Below are positions 50,904 through 64,000 of a stretch of DNA of 64,000 nucleotides, piece by piece. Origin of the DNA: Paratinospora sagittata. Its lineage: Eukaryota; Streptophyta; Magnoliopsida; Ranunculales; Menispermaceae. A model generated the notes under the pieces. The model was not told the DNA's origin and searched no databases. It was given only the letters and a program-made list of their open reading frames with translations. A program made the translations under genes and the position numbers. The DNA is taken from contig CM069607.1 in the NCBI GenBank assembly GCA_035771175.1, positions 19,538,001-19,602,000 on the forward strand. Reading direction: 5' to 3'. Each line of letters begins with the position of its first letter. Position 1 is the first letter of the stretch.

Positions 50904-53538
50904 CTCCGAGTGCTACGACTAATCATCAAGAACACAACAAACAATAGCTATCAAAGTATACAAAGATCAGGCTCTAAGAACGAAAACATTAGTTTGATCT
51001 TAGGTGTGTAGGGTAACCTCTCGATCAATCTCAACACGAAAACTCTCTAAATTGCAAAGTCTTCAAAATCACTTGGATTTGGTATTCGATTTTGACAAAA
51101 TATTTTTTGAAAGGTTTTAATCATAATTTCAATGAGTTTTGAATGATTTAAAAGTGTTTTGAGACAATGGAATGGCTCTTAAGTGTTCAAATATTATTTT
51201 TTCTAAAATTGGTCTATCTAGCAGTTTGCCAAAAAATTTCAAACGACAATAGCGCACTATCAGTGTTGATAGCATGCTGATAGGGTTGAATAATCAAAAA
51301 TCAATTTTTCTTGAAAATTGCCTGTAGCGCGCTATCCCTTTTGATAACTCGCTATAGAGCAGTTGCCGTGATCTTTCGATTTTTAGTAAAATGGGCAATA
51401 GCGTGCTATAGGCCTTGATTGCAAGCTATCGAAATGTCCGAAAAACACGAGCTCTCGGGTTCGTGTATCTCGACCAGCAATAGCCCGCTATCCGTCATTA
51501 GAGAGCATGATACAATCCCAAATAGCTTGCTATCCACGTGTGAGTTAGAAATCTCACATATCTAACGAGAAAAAGGTGGGCCCTTTCCCTTGCTCGATTT
51601 TTCTATTCCTTGCACTGTTTTGACTGGGAATCGTAACTGAAACATTCTCCACTAACACCTCGATGATTCCCATTGTGTCGCATGGGCAAAACAACTTTAG
51701 ATTAAAACAATGTTTTGAATTCAAATCATTTCCTACTCTCTTGCTCTTTAACCTGCAACTGCTAATTTAATAAAACACTCATTCTCTAATTTTCAAAGAT
51801 ACAACACACACGATTTTTGCAAGTTAGACTGAGCTTTCCAAAGAGTATTTCAAAAGAAGAAAGTCGTGACTCTTGCATTGCCAATAAAACCTTCGACCTG
51901 AATCAAAATTGCAAACTGTCCTGAAGATAACCTCATTGTTTAGCAAGTTCTTCATTTTATCCCTTTTCTATTGAGATTTTCAAAAGCTATCCATCGTTTT
52001 AAACTGTAGGTATATGAAGTGTTCTCAGTAAGAGAACACATCTCCTATATTCTTTCTCCGAGTGCTACAACTAATCATCAAGAACACGTCAAGCAGTAGC
52101 TATCAAAGTCTGCAAAGATCAGGCTCTAAGAACGAAGTCATATCTCAATGCTAAAGCATTAGTTTGGTCTTAGGTGTGTAGGGTAACCTCTCGATCAATC
52201 TCAGCATAAAAACTCTCCAAATTGCAAAGTCTTAAAAATCACTTGGATTTAGTATTTGATTTTGACAAAATATTTTTCGAAAGGTTTTAATCACAATTTC
52301 AATGAGTTTTGAATGATTTAAAAGTGTTTTGAGACAATAGAATGGTTCTTAAGTGTTAAAATATTTATTTTTCCAAAATCGGGCTATCCAGCACTTTGCC
52401 AAAGTTTTTCAAAAGGCAATAGCGCTCTATCGGTGTTGATAGCACGCTGATAGGGTTAAATAATCAAAAATCTATTTTTCTTCAAAATTGCCTACAGCGC
52501 GCGCTATCCTTTTTGATAACTCGCTATAGAGAGCAGTTGCCGTAATCTTTCAATTTTTAGTAAAATGGGCAATCGCGTGCTATAGGCCTTAATTGCACGC
52601 TATCGGAAAGTCCTAAAAACACGAGCTCTCGGGTTTGTGTATATCGACCTGCAATAGTCCGCTATCTGTCATTAGAGAGCTTGATACACAACCCTATTGG
52701 GTTGTCCAGCACTTTGCCCAAGTTTTTCAAACGGCAATAGCGCACTATCAGTGTTGATAGCACGCTGATAGGGTTGAATAATCAAAAATCTATTTTTCTT
52801 GAAATTTTCCTATAACGCGCTATCCCTTTTGATAACTCGCTATAAAGCAGTTGCCGTGATCTTTCGATTTTTAGTAAAATGGGCAATAGCCTGCTATAGG
52901 CCTTGATTGCACGATATTGGAAAGTCCGAAAAACACGAGTTCTCAGGTTTGTGTATATCGACCTGCAATAGTCCGCTATCCGTCATTAGAGAGCATGATA
53001 CAATCCCCAATAGCATGCTATCCACGTTTGAGTTAGAAATCTAACATATCTAACGAGAAAAACGTGGGCCCTTTCCCTTGCTCGATTTTCTATTCCTTGC
53101 ACAATTTTGATTGGGAATCGTAACTGAAACATTCTCCACTAACACCTTGATGATTCCCATTGTGTCGCATGGGCAAAACAACTTTAGATTAAAACAATGT
53201 TTTGAATTCAAATAATACTCTCTAGCTCTTTAACCTGCAACTGCTAATTTAATAAAACACCCATTCTCTAATTTTTAAAGATACAACACACGATTTTTTT
53301 GCAAGTTAGATTGAGCTTTTCCAAAAAGTAATTCAAAAGAAGAAAGTCGTGACTCTTGCATTGCCAGTAAAAGCTTCGGCTTGAATCAAAATTGCAAGTT
53401 GTCTTGAAGATAACCTCATTGTTTAGCAAGTTCTTCATTTTATCCCTTTTGTGTTGAGATTTTGAAAAGCTATCCATCGTTTTAAACTGTAGGTATATTA
53501 AGTGTTCTCAGTAAGAGAACACATCACCTATTTTCTTT
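50904..53538. repeat. Unit 19, canonical 2,635 bp
   Basis: A at 50904-52055 and B at 52056-53538. Private G at 52112 (others A). Confidence 0.96.
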
Positions 53539-56173
53539 CTCCGAGTGCTACGACTAATCATCAAGAACACAACAAACAATAGCTATCAAAGTATACAAAG
53601 ATCAGGCTCTAAGAACGAAAACATTAGTTTGATCTTAGGTGTGTAGGGTAACCTCTCGATCAATCTCAACACGAAAACTCTCTAAATTGCAAAGTCTTCA
53701 AAATCACTTGGATTTGGTATTCGATTTTGACAAAATATTTTTTGAAAGGTTTTAATCATAATTTCAATGAGTTTTGAATGATTTAAAAGTGTTTTGAGAC
53801 AATGGAATGGCTCTTAAGTGTTCAAATATTATTTTTTCTAAAATTGGTCTATCTAGCAGTTTGCCAAAAAATTTCAAACGACAATAGCGCACTATCAGTG
53901 TTGATAGCATGCTGATAGGGTTGAATAATCAAAAATAAATTTTTCTTGAAAATTGCCTGTAGCGCGCTATCCCTTTTGATAACTCGCTATAGAGCAGTTG
54001 CCGTGATCTTTCGATTTTTAGTAAAATGGGCAATAGCGTGCTATAGGCCTTGATTGCAAGCTATCGAAATGTCCGAAAAACACGAGCTCTCGGGTTCGTG
54101 TATCTCGACCAGCAATAGCCCGCTATCCGTCATTAGAGAGCATGATACAATCCCAAATAGCTTGCTATCCACGTGTGAGTTAGAAATCTCACATATCTAA
54201 CGAGAAAAAGGTGGGCCCTTTCCCTTGCTCGATTTTTCTATTCCTTGCACTGTTTTGACTGGGAATCGTAACTGAAACATTCTCCACTAACACCTCGATG
54301 ATTCCCATTGTGTCGCATGGGCAAAACAACTTTAGATTAAAACAATGTTTTGAATTCAAATCATTTCCTACTCTCTTGCTCTTTAACCTGCAACTGCTAA
54401 TTTAATAAAACACTCATTCTCTAATTTTCAAAGATACAACACACACGATTTTTGCAAGTTAGACTGAGCTTTCCAAAGAGTATTTCAAAAGAAGAAAGTC
54501 GTGACTCTTGCATTGCCAATAAAACCTTCGACCTGAATCAAAATTGCAAACTGTCCTGAAGATAACCTCATTGTTTAGCAAGTTCTTCATTTTATCCCTT
54601 TTCTATTGAGATTTTCAAAAGCTATCCATCGTTTTAAACTGTAGGTATATGAAGTGTTCTCAGTAAGAGAACACATCTCCTATATTCTTTCTCCGAGTGC
54701 TACAACTAATCATCAAGAACACGTCAAGCAGTAGCTATCAAAGTCTACAAAGATCAGGCTCTAAGAACGAAGTCATATCTCAATGCTAAAGCATTAGTTT
54801 GGTCTTAGGTGTGTAGGGTAACCTCTCGATCAATCTCAGCATAAAAACTCTCCAAATTGCAAAGTCTTAAAAATCACTTGGATTTAGTATTTGATTTTGA
54901 CAAAATATTTTTCGAAAGGTTTTAATCACAATTTCAATGAGTTTTGAATGATTTAAAAGTGTTTTGAGACAATAGAATGGTTCTTAAGTGTTAAAATATT
55001 TATTTTTCCAAAATCGGGCTATCCAGCACTTTGCCAAAGTTTTTCAAAAGGCAATAGCGCTCTATCGGTGTTGATAGCACGCTGATAGGGTTAAATAATC
55101 AAAAATCTATTTTTCTTCAAAATTGCCTACAGCGCGCGCTATCCTTTTTGATAACTCGCTATAGAGAGCAGTTGCCGTAATCTTTCAATTTTTAGTAAAA
55201 TGGGCAATCGCGTGCTATAGGCCTTAATTGCACGCTATCGGAAAGTCCTAAAAACACGAGCTCTCGGGTTTGTGTATATCGACCTGCAATAGTCCGCTAT
55301 CTGTCATTAGAGAGCTTGATACACAACCCTATTGGGTTGTCCAGCACTTTGCCCAAGTTTTTCAAACGGCAATAGCGCACTATCAGTGTTGATAGCACGC
55401 TGATAGGGTTGAATAATCAAAAATCTATTTTTCTTGAAATTTTCCTATAACGCGCTATCCCTTTTGATAACTCGCTATAAAGCAGTTGCCGTGATCTTTC
55501 GATTTTTAGTAAAATGGGCAATAGCCTGCTATAGGCCTTGATTGCACGATATTGGAAAGTCCGAAAAACACGAGTTCTCAGGTTTGTGTATATCGACCTG
55601 CAATAGTCCGCTATCCGTCATTAGAGAGCATGATACAATCCCCAATAGCATGCTATCCACGTTTGAGTTAGAAATCTAACATATCTAACGAGAAAAACGT
55701 GGGCCCTTTCCCTTGCTCGATTTTCTATTCCTTGCACAATTTTGATTGGGAATCGTAACTGAAACATTCTCCACTAACACCTTGATGATTCCCATTGTGT
55801 CGCATGGGCAAAACAACTTTAGATTAAAACAATGTTTTGAATTCAAATAATACTCTCTAGCTCTTTAACCTGCAACTGCTAATTTAATAAAACACCCATT
55901 CTCTAATTTTTAAAGATACAACACACGATTTTTTTGCAAGTTAGATTGAGCTTTTCCAAAAAGTAATTCAAAAGAAGAAAGTCGTGACTCTTGCATTGCC
56001 AGTAAAAGCTTCGGCTTGAATCAAAATTGCAAGTTGTCTTGAAGATAACCTCATTGTTTAGCAAGTTCTTCATTTTATCCCTTTTGTGTTGAGATTTTGA
56101 AAAGCTATCCATCGTTTTAAACTGTAGGTATATTAAGTGTTCTCAGTAAGAGAACACATCACCTATTTTCTTT
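53539..56173. repeat. Unit 20, canonical 2,635 bp
   Basis: A at 53539-54690 and B at 54691-56173. Marker A at 53937, shared only with unit 22. Confidence 0.96.
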
Positions 56174-58808
56174 CTCCGAGTGCTACGACTAATCATCAAG
56201 AACACAACAAACAATAGCTATCAAAGTATACAAAGATCAGGCTCTAAGAACGAAAACATTAGTTTGATCTTAGGTGTGTAGGGTAACCTCTCGATCAATC
56301 TCAACACGAAAACTCTCTAAATTGCAAAGTCTTCAAAATCACTTGGATTTGGTATTCGATTTTGACAAAATATTTTTTGAAAGGTTTTAATCATAATTTC
56401 AATGAGTTTTGAATGATTTAAAAGTGTTTTGAGACAATGGAATGGCTCTTAAGTGTTCAAATATTATTTTTTCTAAAATTGGTCTATCTAGCAGTTTGCC
56501 AAAAAATTTCAAACGACAATAGCGCACTATCAGTGTTGATAGCATGCTGATAGGGTTGAATAATCAAAAATCAATTTTTCTTGAAAATTGCCTGTAGCGC
56601 GCTATCCCTTTTGATAACTCGCTATAGAGCAGTTGCCGTGATCTTTCGATTTTTAGTAAAATGGGCAATAGCGTGCTATAGGCCTTGATTGCAAGCTATC
56701 GAAATGTCCGAAAAACACGAGCTCTCGGGTTCGTGTATCTCGACCAGCAATAGCCCGCTATCCGTCATTAGAGAGCATGATACAATCCCAAATAGCTTGC
56801 TATCCACGTGTGAGTTAGAAATCTCACATATCTAACGAGAAAAAGGTGGGCCCTTTCCCTTGCTCGATTTTTCTATTCCTTGCACTGTTTTGACTGGGAA
56901 TCGTAACTGAAACATTCTCCACTAACACCTCGATGATTCCCATTGTGTCGCATGGGCAAAACAACTTTAGATTAAAACAATGTTTTGAATTCAAATCATT
57001 TCCTACTCTCTTGCTCTTTAACCTGCAACTGCTAATTTAATAAAACACTCATTCTCTAATTTTCAAAGATACAACACACACGATTTTTGCAAGTTAGACT
57101 GAGCTTTCCAAAGAGTATTTCAAAAGAAGAAAGTCGTGACTCTTGCATTGCCAATAAAACCTTCGACCTGAATCAAAATTGCAAACTGTCCTGAAGATAA
57201 CCTCATTGTTTAGCAAGTTCTTCATTTTATCCCTTTTCTATTGAGATTTTCAAAAGCTATCCATCGTTTTAAACTGTAGGTATATGAAGTGTTCTCAGTA
57301 AGAGAACACATCTCCTATATTCTGTCTCCGAGTGCTACAACTAATCATCAAGAACACGTCAAGCAGTAGCTATCAAAGTCTACAAAGATCAGGCTCTAAG
57401 AACGAAGTCATATCTCAATGCTAAAGCATTAGTTTGGTCTTAGGTGTGTAGGGTAACCTCTCGATCAATCTCAGCATAAAAACTCTCCAAATTGCAAAGT
57501 CTTAAAAATCACTTGGATTTAGTATTTGATTTTGACAAAATATTTTTCGAAAGGTTTTAATCACAATTTCAATGAGTTTTGAATGATTTAAAAGTGTTTT
57601 GAGACAATAGAATGGTTCTTAAGTGTTAAAATATTTATTTTTCCAAAATCGGGCTATCCAGCACTTTGCCAAAGTTTTTCAAAAGGCAATAGCGCTCTAT
57701 CGGTGTTGATAGCACGCTGGTAGGGTTAAATAATCAAAAATCTATTTTTCTTCAAAATTGCCTACAGCGCGCGCAATCCTTTTTGATAACTCGCTATAGA
57801 GAGCAGTTGCCGTAATCTTTCAATTTTTAGTAAAATGGGCAATCGCGTGCTATAGGCCTTAATTGCACGCTATCGGAAAGTCCTAAAAACACGAGCTCTC
57901 GGGTTTGTGTATATCGACCTGCAATAGTCCGCTATCTGTCATTAGAGAGCTTGATACACAACCCTATTGGGTTGTGCAGCACTTTGCCCAAGTTTTTCAA
58001 ACGGCAATAGCGCACTATCAGTGTTGATAGCACGCTGATAGGGTTGAATAATCAAAAATCTATTTTTCTTGAAATTTTCCTATAACGCGCTATCCCTTTT
58101 GATAACTCGCTATAAAGCAGTTGCCGTGATCTTTCGATTTTTAGTAAAATGGGCAATAGCCTGCTATAGGCCTTGATTGCACGATATTGGAAAGTCCGAA
58201 AAACACGAGTTCTCAGGTTTGTGTATATCGACCTGCAATAGTCCGCTATCCGTCATTAGAGAGCATGATACAATCCCCAATAGCATGCTATCCACGTTTG
58301 AGTTAGAAATCTAACATATCTAACGAGAAAAACGTGGGCCCTTTCCCTTGCTCGATTTTCTATTCCTTGCACAATTTTGATTGGGAATCGTAACTGAAAC
58401 ATTCTCCACTAACACCTTGATGATTCCCATTGTGTCGCATGGGCAAAACAACTTTAGATTAAAACAATGTTTTGAATTCAAATAATACTCTCTAGCTCTT
58501 TAACCTGCAACTGCTAATTTAATAAAACACCCATTCTCTAATTTTTAAAGATACAACACACGATTTTTTTGCAAGTTAGATTGAGCTTTTCCAAAAAGTA
58601 ATTCAAAAGAAGAAAGTCGTGACTCTTGCATTGCCAGTAAAAGCTTCGGCTTGAATCAAAATTGCAAGTTGTCTTGAAGATAACCTCATTGTTTAGCAAG
58701 TTCTTCATTTTATCCCTTTTGTGTTGAGATTTTGAAAAGCTATCCATCGTTTTAAACTGTAGGTATATTAAGTGTTCTCAGTAAGAGAACACATCACCTA
58801 TTTTCTTT
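56174..58808. repeat. Unit 21, canonical length with a four-base haplotype
   Basis: A at 56174-57325 and B at 57326-58808. Has the unit-8 haplotype (57324, 57720, 57775) plus G at 57976 (GGGTTGTGCAGC), which unit 8 lacks and unit 23 has. Confidence 0.96.
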
Positions 58809-61443
58809 CTCCGAGTGCTACGACTAATCATCAAGAACACAACAAACAATAGCTATCAAAGTATACAAAGATCAGGCTCTAAGAACGAAAACATTAGTTT
58901 GATCTTAGGTGTGTAGGGTAACCTCTCGATCAATCTCAACACGAAAACTCTCTAAATTGCAAAGTCTTCAAAATCACTTGGATTTGGTATTCGATTTTGA
59001 CAAAATATTTTTTGAAAGGTTTTAATCATAATTTCAATGAGTTTTGAATGATTTAAAAGTGTTTTGAGACAATGGAATGGCTCTTAAGTGTTCAAATATT
59101 ATTTTTTCTAAAATTGGTCTATCTAGCAGTTTGCCAAAAAATTTCAAACGACAATAGCGCACTATCAGTGTTGATAGCATGCTGATAGGGTTGAATAATC
59201 AAAAATAAATTTTTCTTGAAAATTGCCTGTAGCGCGCTATCCCTTTTGATAACTCGCTATAGAGCAGTTGCCGTGATCTTTCGATTTTTAGTAAAATGGG
59301 CAATAGCGTGCTATAGGCCTTGATTGCAAGCTATCGAAATGTCCGAAAAACACGAGCTCTCGGGTTCGTGTATCTCGACCAGCAATAGCCCGCTATCCGT
59401 CATTAGAGAGCATGATACAATCCCAAATAGCTTGCTATCCACGTGTGAGTTAGAAATCTCACATATCTAACGAGAAAAAGGTGGGCCCTTTCCCTTGCTC
59501 GATTTTTCTATTCCTTGCACTGTTTTGACTGGGAATCGTAACTGAAACATTCTCCACTAACACCTCGATGATTCCCATTGTGTCGCATGGGCAAAACAAC
59601 TTTAGATTAAAACAATGTTTTGAATTCAAATCATTTCCTACTCTCTTGCTCTTTAACCTGCAACTGCTAATTTAATAAAACACTCATTCTCTAATTTTCA
59701 AAGATACAACACACACGATTTTTGCAAGTTAGACTGAGCTTTCCAAAGAGTATTTCAAAAGAAGAAAGTCGTGACTCTTGCATTGCCAATAAAACCTTCG
59801 ACCTGAATCAAAATTGCAAACTGTCCTGAAGATAACCTCATTGTTTAGCAAGTTCTTCATTTTATCCCTTTTCTATTGAGATTTTCAAAAGCTATCCATC
59901 GTTTTAAACTGTAGGTATATGAAGTGTTCTCAGTAAGAGAACACATCTCCTATATTCTTTCTCCGAGTGCTACAACTAATCATCAAGAACACGTCAAGCA
60001 GTAGCTATCAAAGTCTACAAAGATCAGGCTCTAAGAACGAAGTCATATCTCAATGCTAAAGCATTAGTTTGGTCTTAGGTGTGTAGGGTAACCTCTCGAT
60101 CAATCTCAGCATAAAAACTCTCCAAATTGCAAAGTCTTAAAAATCACTTGGATTTAGTATTTGATTTTGACAAAATATTTTTCGAAAGGTTTTAATCACA
60201 ATTTCAATGAGTTTTGAATGATTTAAAAGTGTTTTGAGACAATAGAATGGTTCTTAAGTGTTAAAATATTTATTTTTCCAAAATCGGGCTATCCAGCACT
60301 TTGCCAAAGTTTTTCAAAAGGCAATAGCGCTCTATCGGTGTTGATAGCACGCTGATAGGGTTAAATAATCAAAAATCTATTTTTCTTCAAAATTGCCTAC
60401 AGCGCGCGCTATCCTTTTTGATAACTCGCTATAGAGAGCAGTTGCCGTAATCTTTCAATTTTTAGTAAAATGGGCAATCGCGTGCTATAGGCCTTAATTG
60501 CACGCTATCGGAAAGTCCTAAAAACACGAGCTCTCGGGTTTGTGTATATCGACCTGCAATAGTCCGCTATCTGTCATTAGAGAGCTTGATACACAACCCT
60601 ATTGGGTTGTCCAGCACTTTGCCCAAGTTTTTCAAACGGCAATAGCGCACTATCAGTGTTGATAGCACGCTGATAGGGTTGAATAATCAAAAATCTATTT
60701 TTCTTGAAATTTTCCTATAACGCGCTATCCCTTTTGATAACTCGCTATAAAGCAGTTGCCGTGATCTTTCGATTTTTAGTAAAATGGGCAATAGCCTGCT
60801 ATAGGCCTTGATTGCACGATATTGGAAAGTCCGAAAAACACGAGTTCTCAGGTTTGTGTATATCGACCCGCAATAGTCCGCTATCCGTCATTAGAGAGCA
60901 TGATACAATCCCCAATAGCATGCTATCCACGTTTGAGTTAGAAATCTAACATATCTAACGAGAAAAACGTGGGCCCTTTCCCTTGCTCGATTTTCTATTC
61001 CTTGCACAATTTTGATTGGGAATCGTAACTGAAACATTCTCCACTAACACCTTGATGATTCCCATTGTGTCGCATGGGCAAAACAACTTTAGATTAAAAC
61101 AATGTTTTGAATTCAAATAATACTCTCTAGCTCTTTAACCTGCAACTGCTAATTTAATAAAACACCCATTCTCTAATTTTTAAAGATACAACACACGATT
61201 TTTTTGCAAGTTAGATTGAGCTTTTCCAAAAAGTAATTCAAAAGAAGAAAGTCGTGACTCTTGCATTGCCAGTAAAAGCTTCGGCTTGAATCAAAATTGC
61301 AAGTTGTCTTGAAGATAACCTCATTGTTTAGCAAGTTCTTCATTTTATCCCTTTTGTGTTGAGATTTTGAAAAGCTATCCATCGTTTTAAACTGTAGGTA
61401 TATTAAGTGTTCTCAGTAAGAGAACACATCACCTATTTTCTTT
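58809..61443. repeat. Unit 22, canonical 2,635 bp
   Basis: A at 58809-59960 and B at 59961-61443. Marker A at 59207, shared with unit 20. Private C at 60869. Confidence 0.96.
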
Positions 61444-64000
61444 CTCCGAGTGCTACGACTAATCATCAAGAACACAACAAACAATAGCTATCAAAGTATA
61501 CAAAGATCAGGCTCTAAGAACGAAAACATTAGTTTGATCTTAGGTGTGTAGGGTAACCTCTCGATCAATCTCAACACGAAAACTCTCTAAATTGCAAAGT
61601 CTTCAAAATCACTTGGATTTGGTATTCGATTTTGACAAAATATTTTTTGAAAGGTTTTAATCATAATTTCAATGAGTTTTGAATGATTTAAAAGTGTTTT
61701 GAGACAATGGAATGGCTCTTAAGTGTTCAAATATTATTTTTTCTAAAATTGGTCTATCTAGCAGTTTGCCAAAAAATTTCAAACGACAATAGCGCACTAT
61801 CAGTGTTGATAGCATGCTGATAGGGTTGAATAATCAAAAATCAATTTTTCTTGAAAATTGCCTGTAGCGCGCTATCCCTTTTGATAACTCGCTATAGAGC
61901 AGTTGCCGTGATCTTTCGATTTTTAGTAAAATGGGCAATAGCGTGCTATAGGCCTTGATTGCAAGCTATCGAAATGTCCGAAAAACACGAGCTCTCGGGT
62001 TCGTGTATCTCGACCAGCAATAGCCCGCTATCCGTCATTAGAGAGCATGATACAATCCCAAATAGCTTGCTATCCACGTGTGAGTTAGAAATCTCACATA
62101 TCTAACGAGAAAAAGGTGGGCCCTTTCCCTTGCTCGATTTTTCTATTCCTTGCACTGTTTTGACTGGGAATCGTAACTGAAACATTCTCCACTAACACCT
62201 CGATGATTCCCATTGTGTCGCATGGGCAAAACAACTTTAGATTAAAACAATGTTTTGAATTCAAATCATTTCCTACTCTCTTGCTCTTTAACCTGCAACT
62301 GCTAATTTAATAAAACACTCATTCTCTAATTTTCAAAGATACAACACACACGATTTTTGCAAGTTAGACTGAGCTTTCCAAAGAGTATTTCAAAAGAAGA
62401 AAGTCGTGACTCTTGCATTGCCAATAAAACCTTCGACCTGAATCAAAATTGCAAACTGTCCTGAAGATAACCTCATTGTTTAGCAAGTTCTTCATTTTAT
62501 CCCTTTTCTATTGAGATTTTCAAAAGCTATCCATCGTTTTAAACTGTAGGTATATGAAGTGTTCTCAGTAAGAGAACACATCTCCTATATTCTGTCTCCG
62601 AGTGCTACAACTAATCATCAAGAACACGTCAAGCAGTAGCTATCAAAGTCTACAAAGATCAGGCTCTAAGAACGAAGTCATATCTCAATGCTAAAGCATT
62701 AGTTTGGTCTTAGGTGTGTAGGGTAACCTCTCGATCAATCTCAGCATAAAAACTCTCCAAATTGCAAAGTCTTAAAAATCACTTGGATTTAGTATTTGAT
62801 TTTGACAAAATATTTTTCGAAAGGTTTTAATCACAATTTCAATGAGTTTTGAATGATTTAAAAGTGTTTTGAGACAATAGAATGGTTCTTAAGTGTTAAA
62901 ATATTTATTTTTCCAAAATCGGGCTATCCAGCACTTTGCCAAAGTTTTTCAAAAGGCAATAGCGCTCTATCGGTGTTGATAGCACGCTGGTAGGGTTAAA
63001 TAATCAAAAATCTATTTTTCTTCAAAATTGCCTACAGCGCGCGCAATCCTTTTTGATAACTCGCTATAGAGAGCAGTTGCCGTAATCTTTCAATTTTTAG
63101 TAAAATGGGCAATCGCGTGCTATAGGCCTTAATTGCACGCTATCGGAAAGTCCTAAAAACACGAGCTCTCGGGTTTGTGTATATCGACCTGCAATAGTCC
63201 GCTATCTGTCATTAGAGAGCTTGATACACAACCCTATTGGGTTGTGCAGCACTTTGCCCAAGTTTTTCAAACGGCAATAGCGCACTATCAGTGTTGATAG
63301 CACGCTGATAGGGTTGAATAATCAAAAATCTATTTTTCTTGAAATTTTCCTATAACGCGCTATCCCTTTTGATAACTCGCTATAAAGCAGTTGCCGTGAT
63401 CTTTCGATTTTTAGTAAAATGGGCAATAGCCTGCTATAGGCCTTGATTGCACGATATTGGAAAGTCCGAAAAACACGAGTTCTCAGGTTTGTGTATATCG
63501 ACCTGCAATAGTCCGCTATCCGTCATTAGAGAGCATGATACAATCCCCAATAGCATGCTATCCACGTTTGAGTTAGAAATCTAACATATCTAACGAGAAA
63601 AACGTGGGCCCTTTCCCTTGCTCGATTTTCTATTCCTTGCACAATTTTGATTGGGAATCGTAACTGAAACATTCTCCACTAACACCTTGATGATTCCCAT
63701 TGTGTCGCATGGGCAAAACAACTTTAGATTAAAACAATGTTTTGAATTCAAATAATACTCTCTAGCTCTTTAACCTGCAACTGCTAATTTAATAAAACAC
63801 CCATTCTCTAATTTTTAAAGATACAACACACGATTTTTTTGCAAGTTAGATTGAGCTTTTCCAAAAAGTAATTCAAAAGAAGAAAGTCGTGACTCTTGCA
63901 TTGCCAGTAAAAGCTTCGGCTTGAATCAAAATTGCAAGTTGTCTTGAAGATAACCTCATTGTTTAGCAAGTTCTTCATTTTATCCCTTTTGTGTTGAGAT
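61444..64000. repeat. Unit 23, partial (2,557 of ~2,635 bp)
   Basis: A at 61444-62595 and B from 62596, cut by the window edge. Markers G 62594, G 62990, A 63045 and G 63246 match unit 21. Confidence 0.96.
63808..64000 (-). other. Repeat-borne ORF, cut by window edge
   Basis: The 3' part of the frame in unit 23. By the 2,635-bp period its start codon would lie just outside the window, at about 64017. Confidence 0.7.

Larger units (their letters stand above)
53539..58808. repeat. Two-unit block, copy 1 (units 20+21), 5,270 bp
   Basis: Unit 20 has A at 53937 (AAAAATAAAT). Unit 21 has G at 57324, G at 57720, A at 57775 and G at 57976. All recur at the same offsets one block to the right (unit 22 and unit 23). 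Confidence 0.9.
1..64000. repeat. Higher-order satellite array, 2,635-bp A+B dimer unit
   Basis: The window is filled end to end by head-to-tail copies of one repeat. Units start at the recurring word CTCCGAGTGCTACGAC at 1, 2651, 5300, 7935, 10570, 13205, 15840, 16987, 19622, 20769, 23404, 24551, 27186, 29821, 32456, 35093, 37728, 40363, 42998, 45634, 48269, 50904, 53539, 56174, 58809 and 61444. Most spacings are exactly 2,635 bp. Exceptions are 2,650, 2,649, 2,637 and 2,636 bp and three of 1,147 bp. Copies from 5300 onward differ by only a few substitutions each, by eye. All copies have the same orientation and there is no unrelated insertion. Both array ends lie outside the window. This is typical of satellite DNA kept uniform by unequal exchange and conversion; the chromosomal location cannot be told from the sequence. 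Confidence 0.98.
58809..64000. repeat. Two-unit block, copy 2 (units 22 + partial 23)
   Basis: Repeats the markers of the block at 53539 with a 5,270-bp offset. Cut by the right edge of the window. Confidence 0.9.

Noticed and set aside
1..64000. CRISPR array
   Set aside because: The units are kilobase-long and contiguous, without short direct repeats separated by unique spacers, and no cas-like frame is present.
1..64000. rDNA intergenic spacer or rRNA repeat
   Set aside because: No rRNA-like segment appears in any unit, and the units abut with no room for an rRNA gene.
1..64000. An undescribed multi-gene system such as a defence island or biosynthetic cluster
   Set aside because: Apart from one small repeat-borne frame there is no coding capacity on either strand. 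What is unusual here is repeat structure, not genes.

Overview
The whole 64 kb is one uninterrupted tandem repeat array. No conventional gene, rRNA, tRNA, CRISPR array or intact transposon is visible on either strand. Gene-free, AT-rich DNA with kilobase-scale units repeated at near identity for tens of kilobases points to heterochromatic satellite DNA of a eukaryotic nuclear genome. A land plant is my best guess, because on the minus strand the texture resembles the LTR and leader of plant Ty1-copia elements. That guess is inference and no species can be named.

Layout. The basic unit is a 2,635-bp dimer of two related subunits. Subunit A is 1,152 bp (1,170 bp in the two leftmost units). Subunit B is 1,483 bp (1,479-1,480 bp in the two leftmost units). 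I set the phase at the recurring word CTCCGAGTGCTAC; A has CTACGAC and B has CTACAAC at that point. B is longer mainly because it carries an internal 318-bp tandem duplication of a segment present once in A. The window holds 22 complete A+B units, one cut by the right edge, and three 1,147-bp short units (here called C) that fuse the 5' part of A to the 3' part of B. There is no other sequence between units.

Region by region. 1-5299: two older-looking units (2,650 and 2,649 bp) that differ from the rest at many sites. 5300-15839: four canonical units. 15840-27185: three exact 3,782-bp superunits, each C + A + B. 27186-42997: six canonical units, one (32456-35092) with a clear internal gene-conversion tract. 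42998-48268: two sister units. 48269-53538: two canonical units. 53539-64000: two copies of a 5,270-bp two-unit block.

The only recurrent ORF is a 69-codon minus-strand frame near the 3' end of every B or C unit. I see no recognisable domain. The homologous frame in almost all A subunits stops at codon 5, so it is more likely a passenger than a gene. The interest of the window lies in its recombination record: unequal crossover, gene conversion, multi-unit amplification and shared variants show how such an array homogenises. I did not find a multi-gene system.
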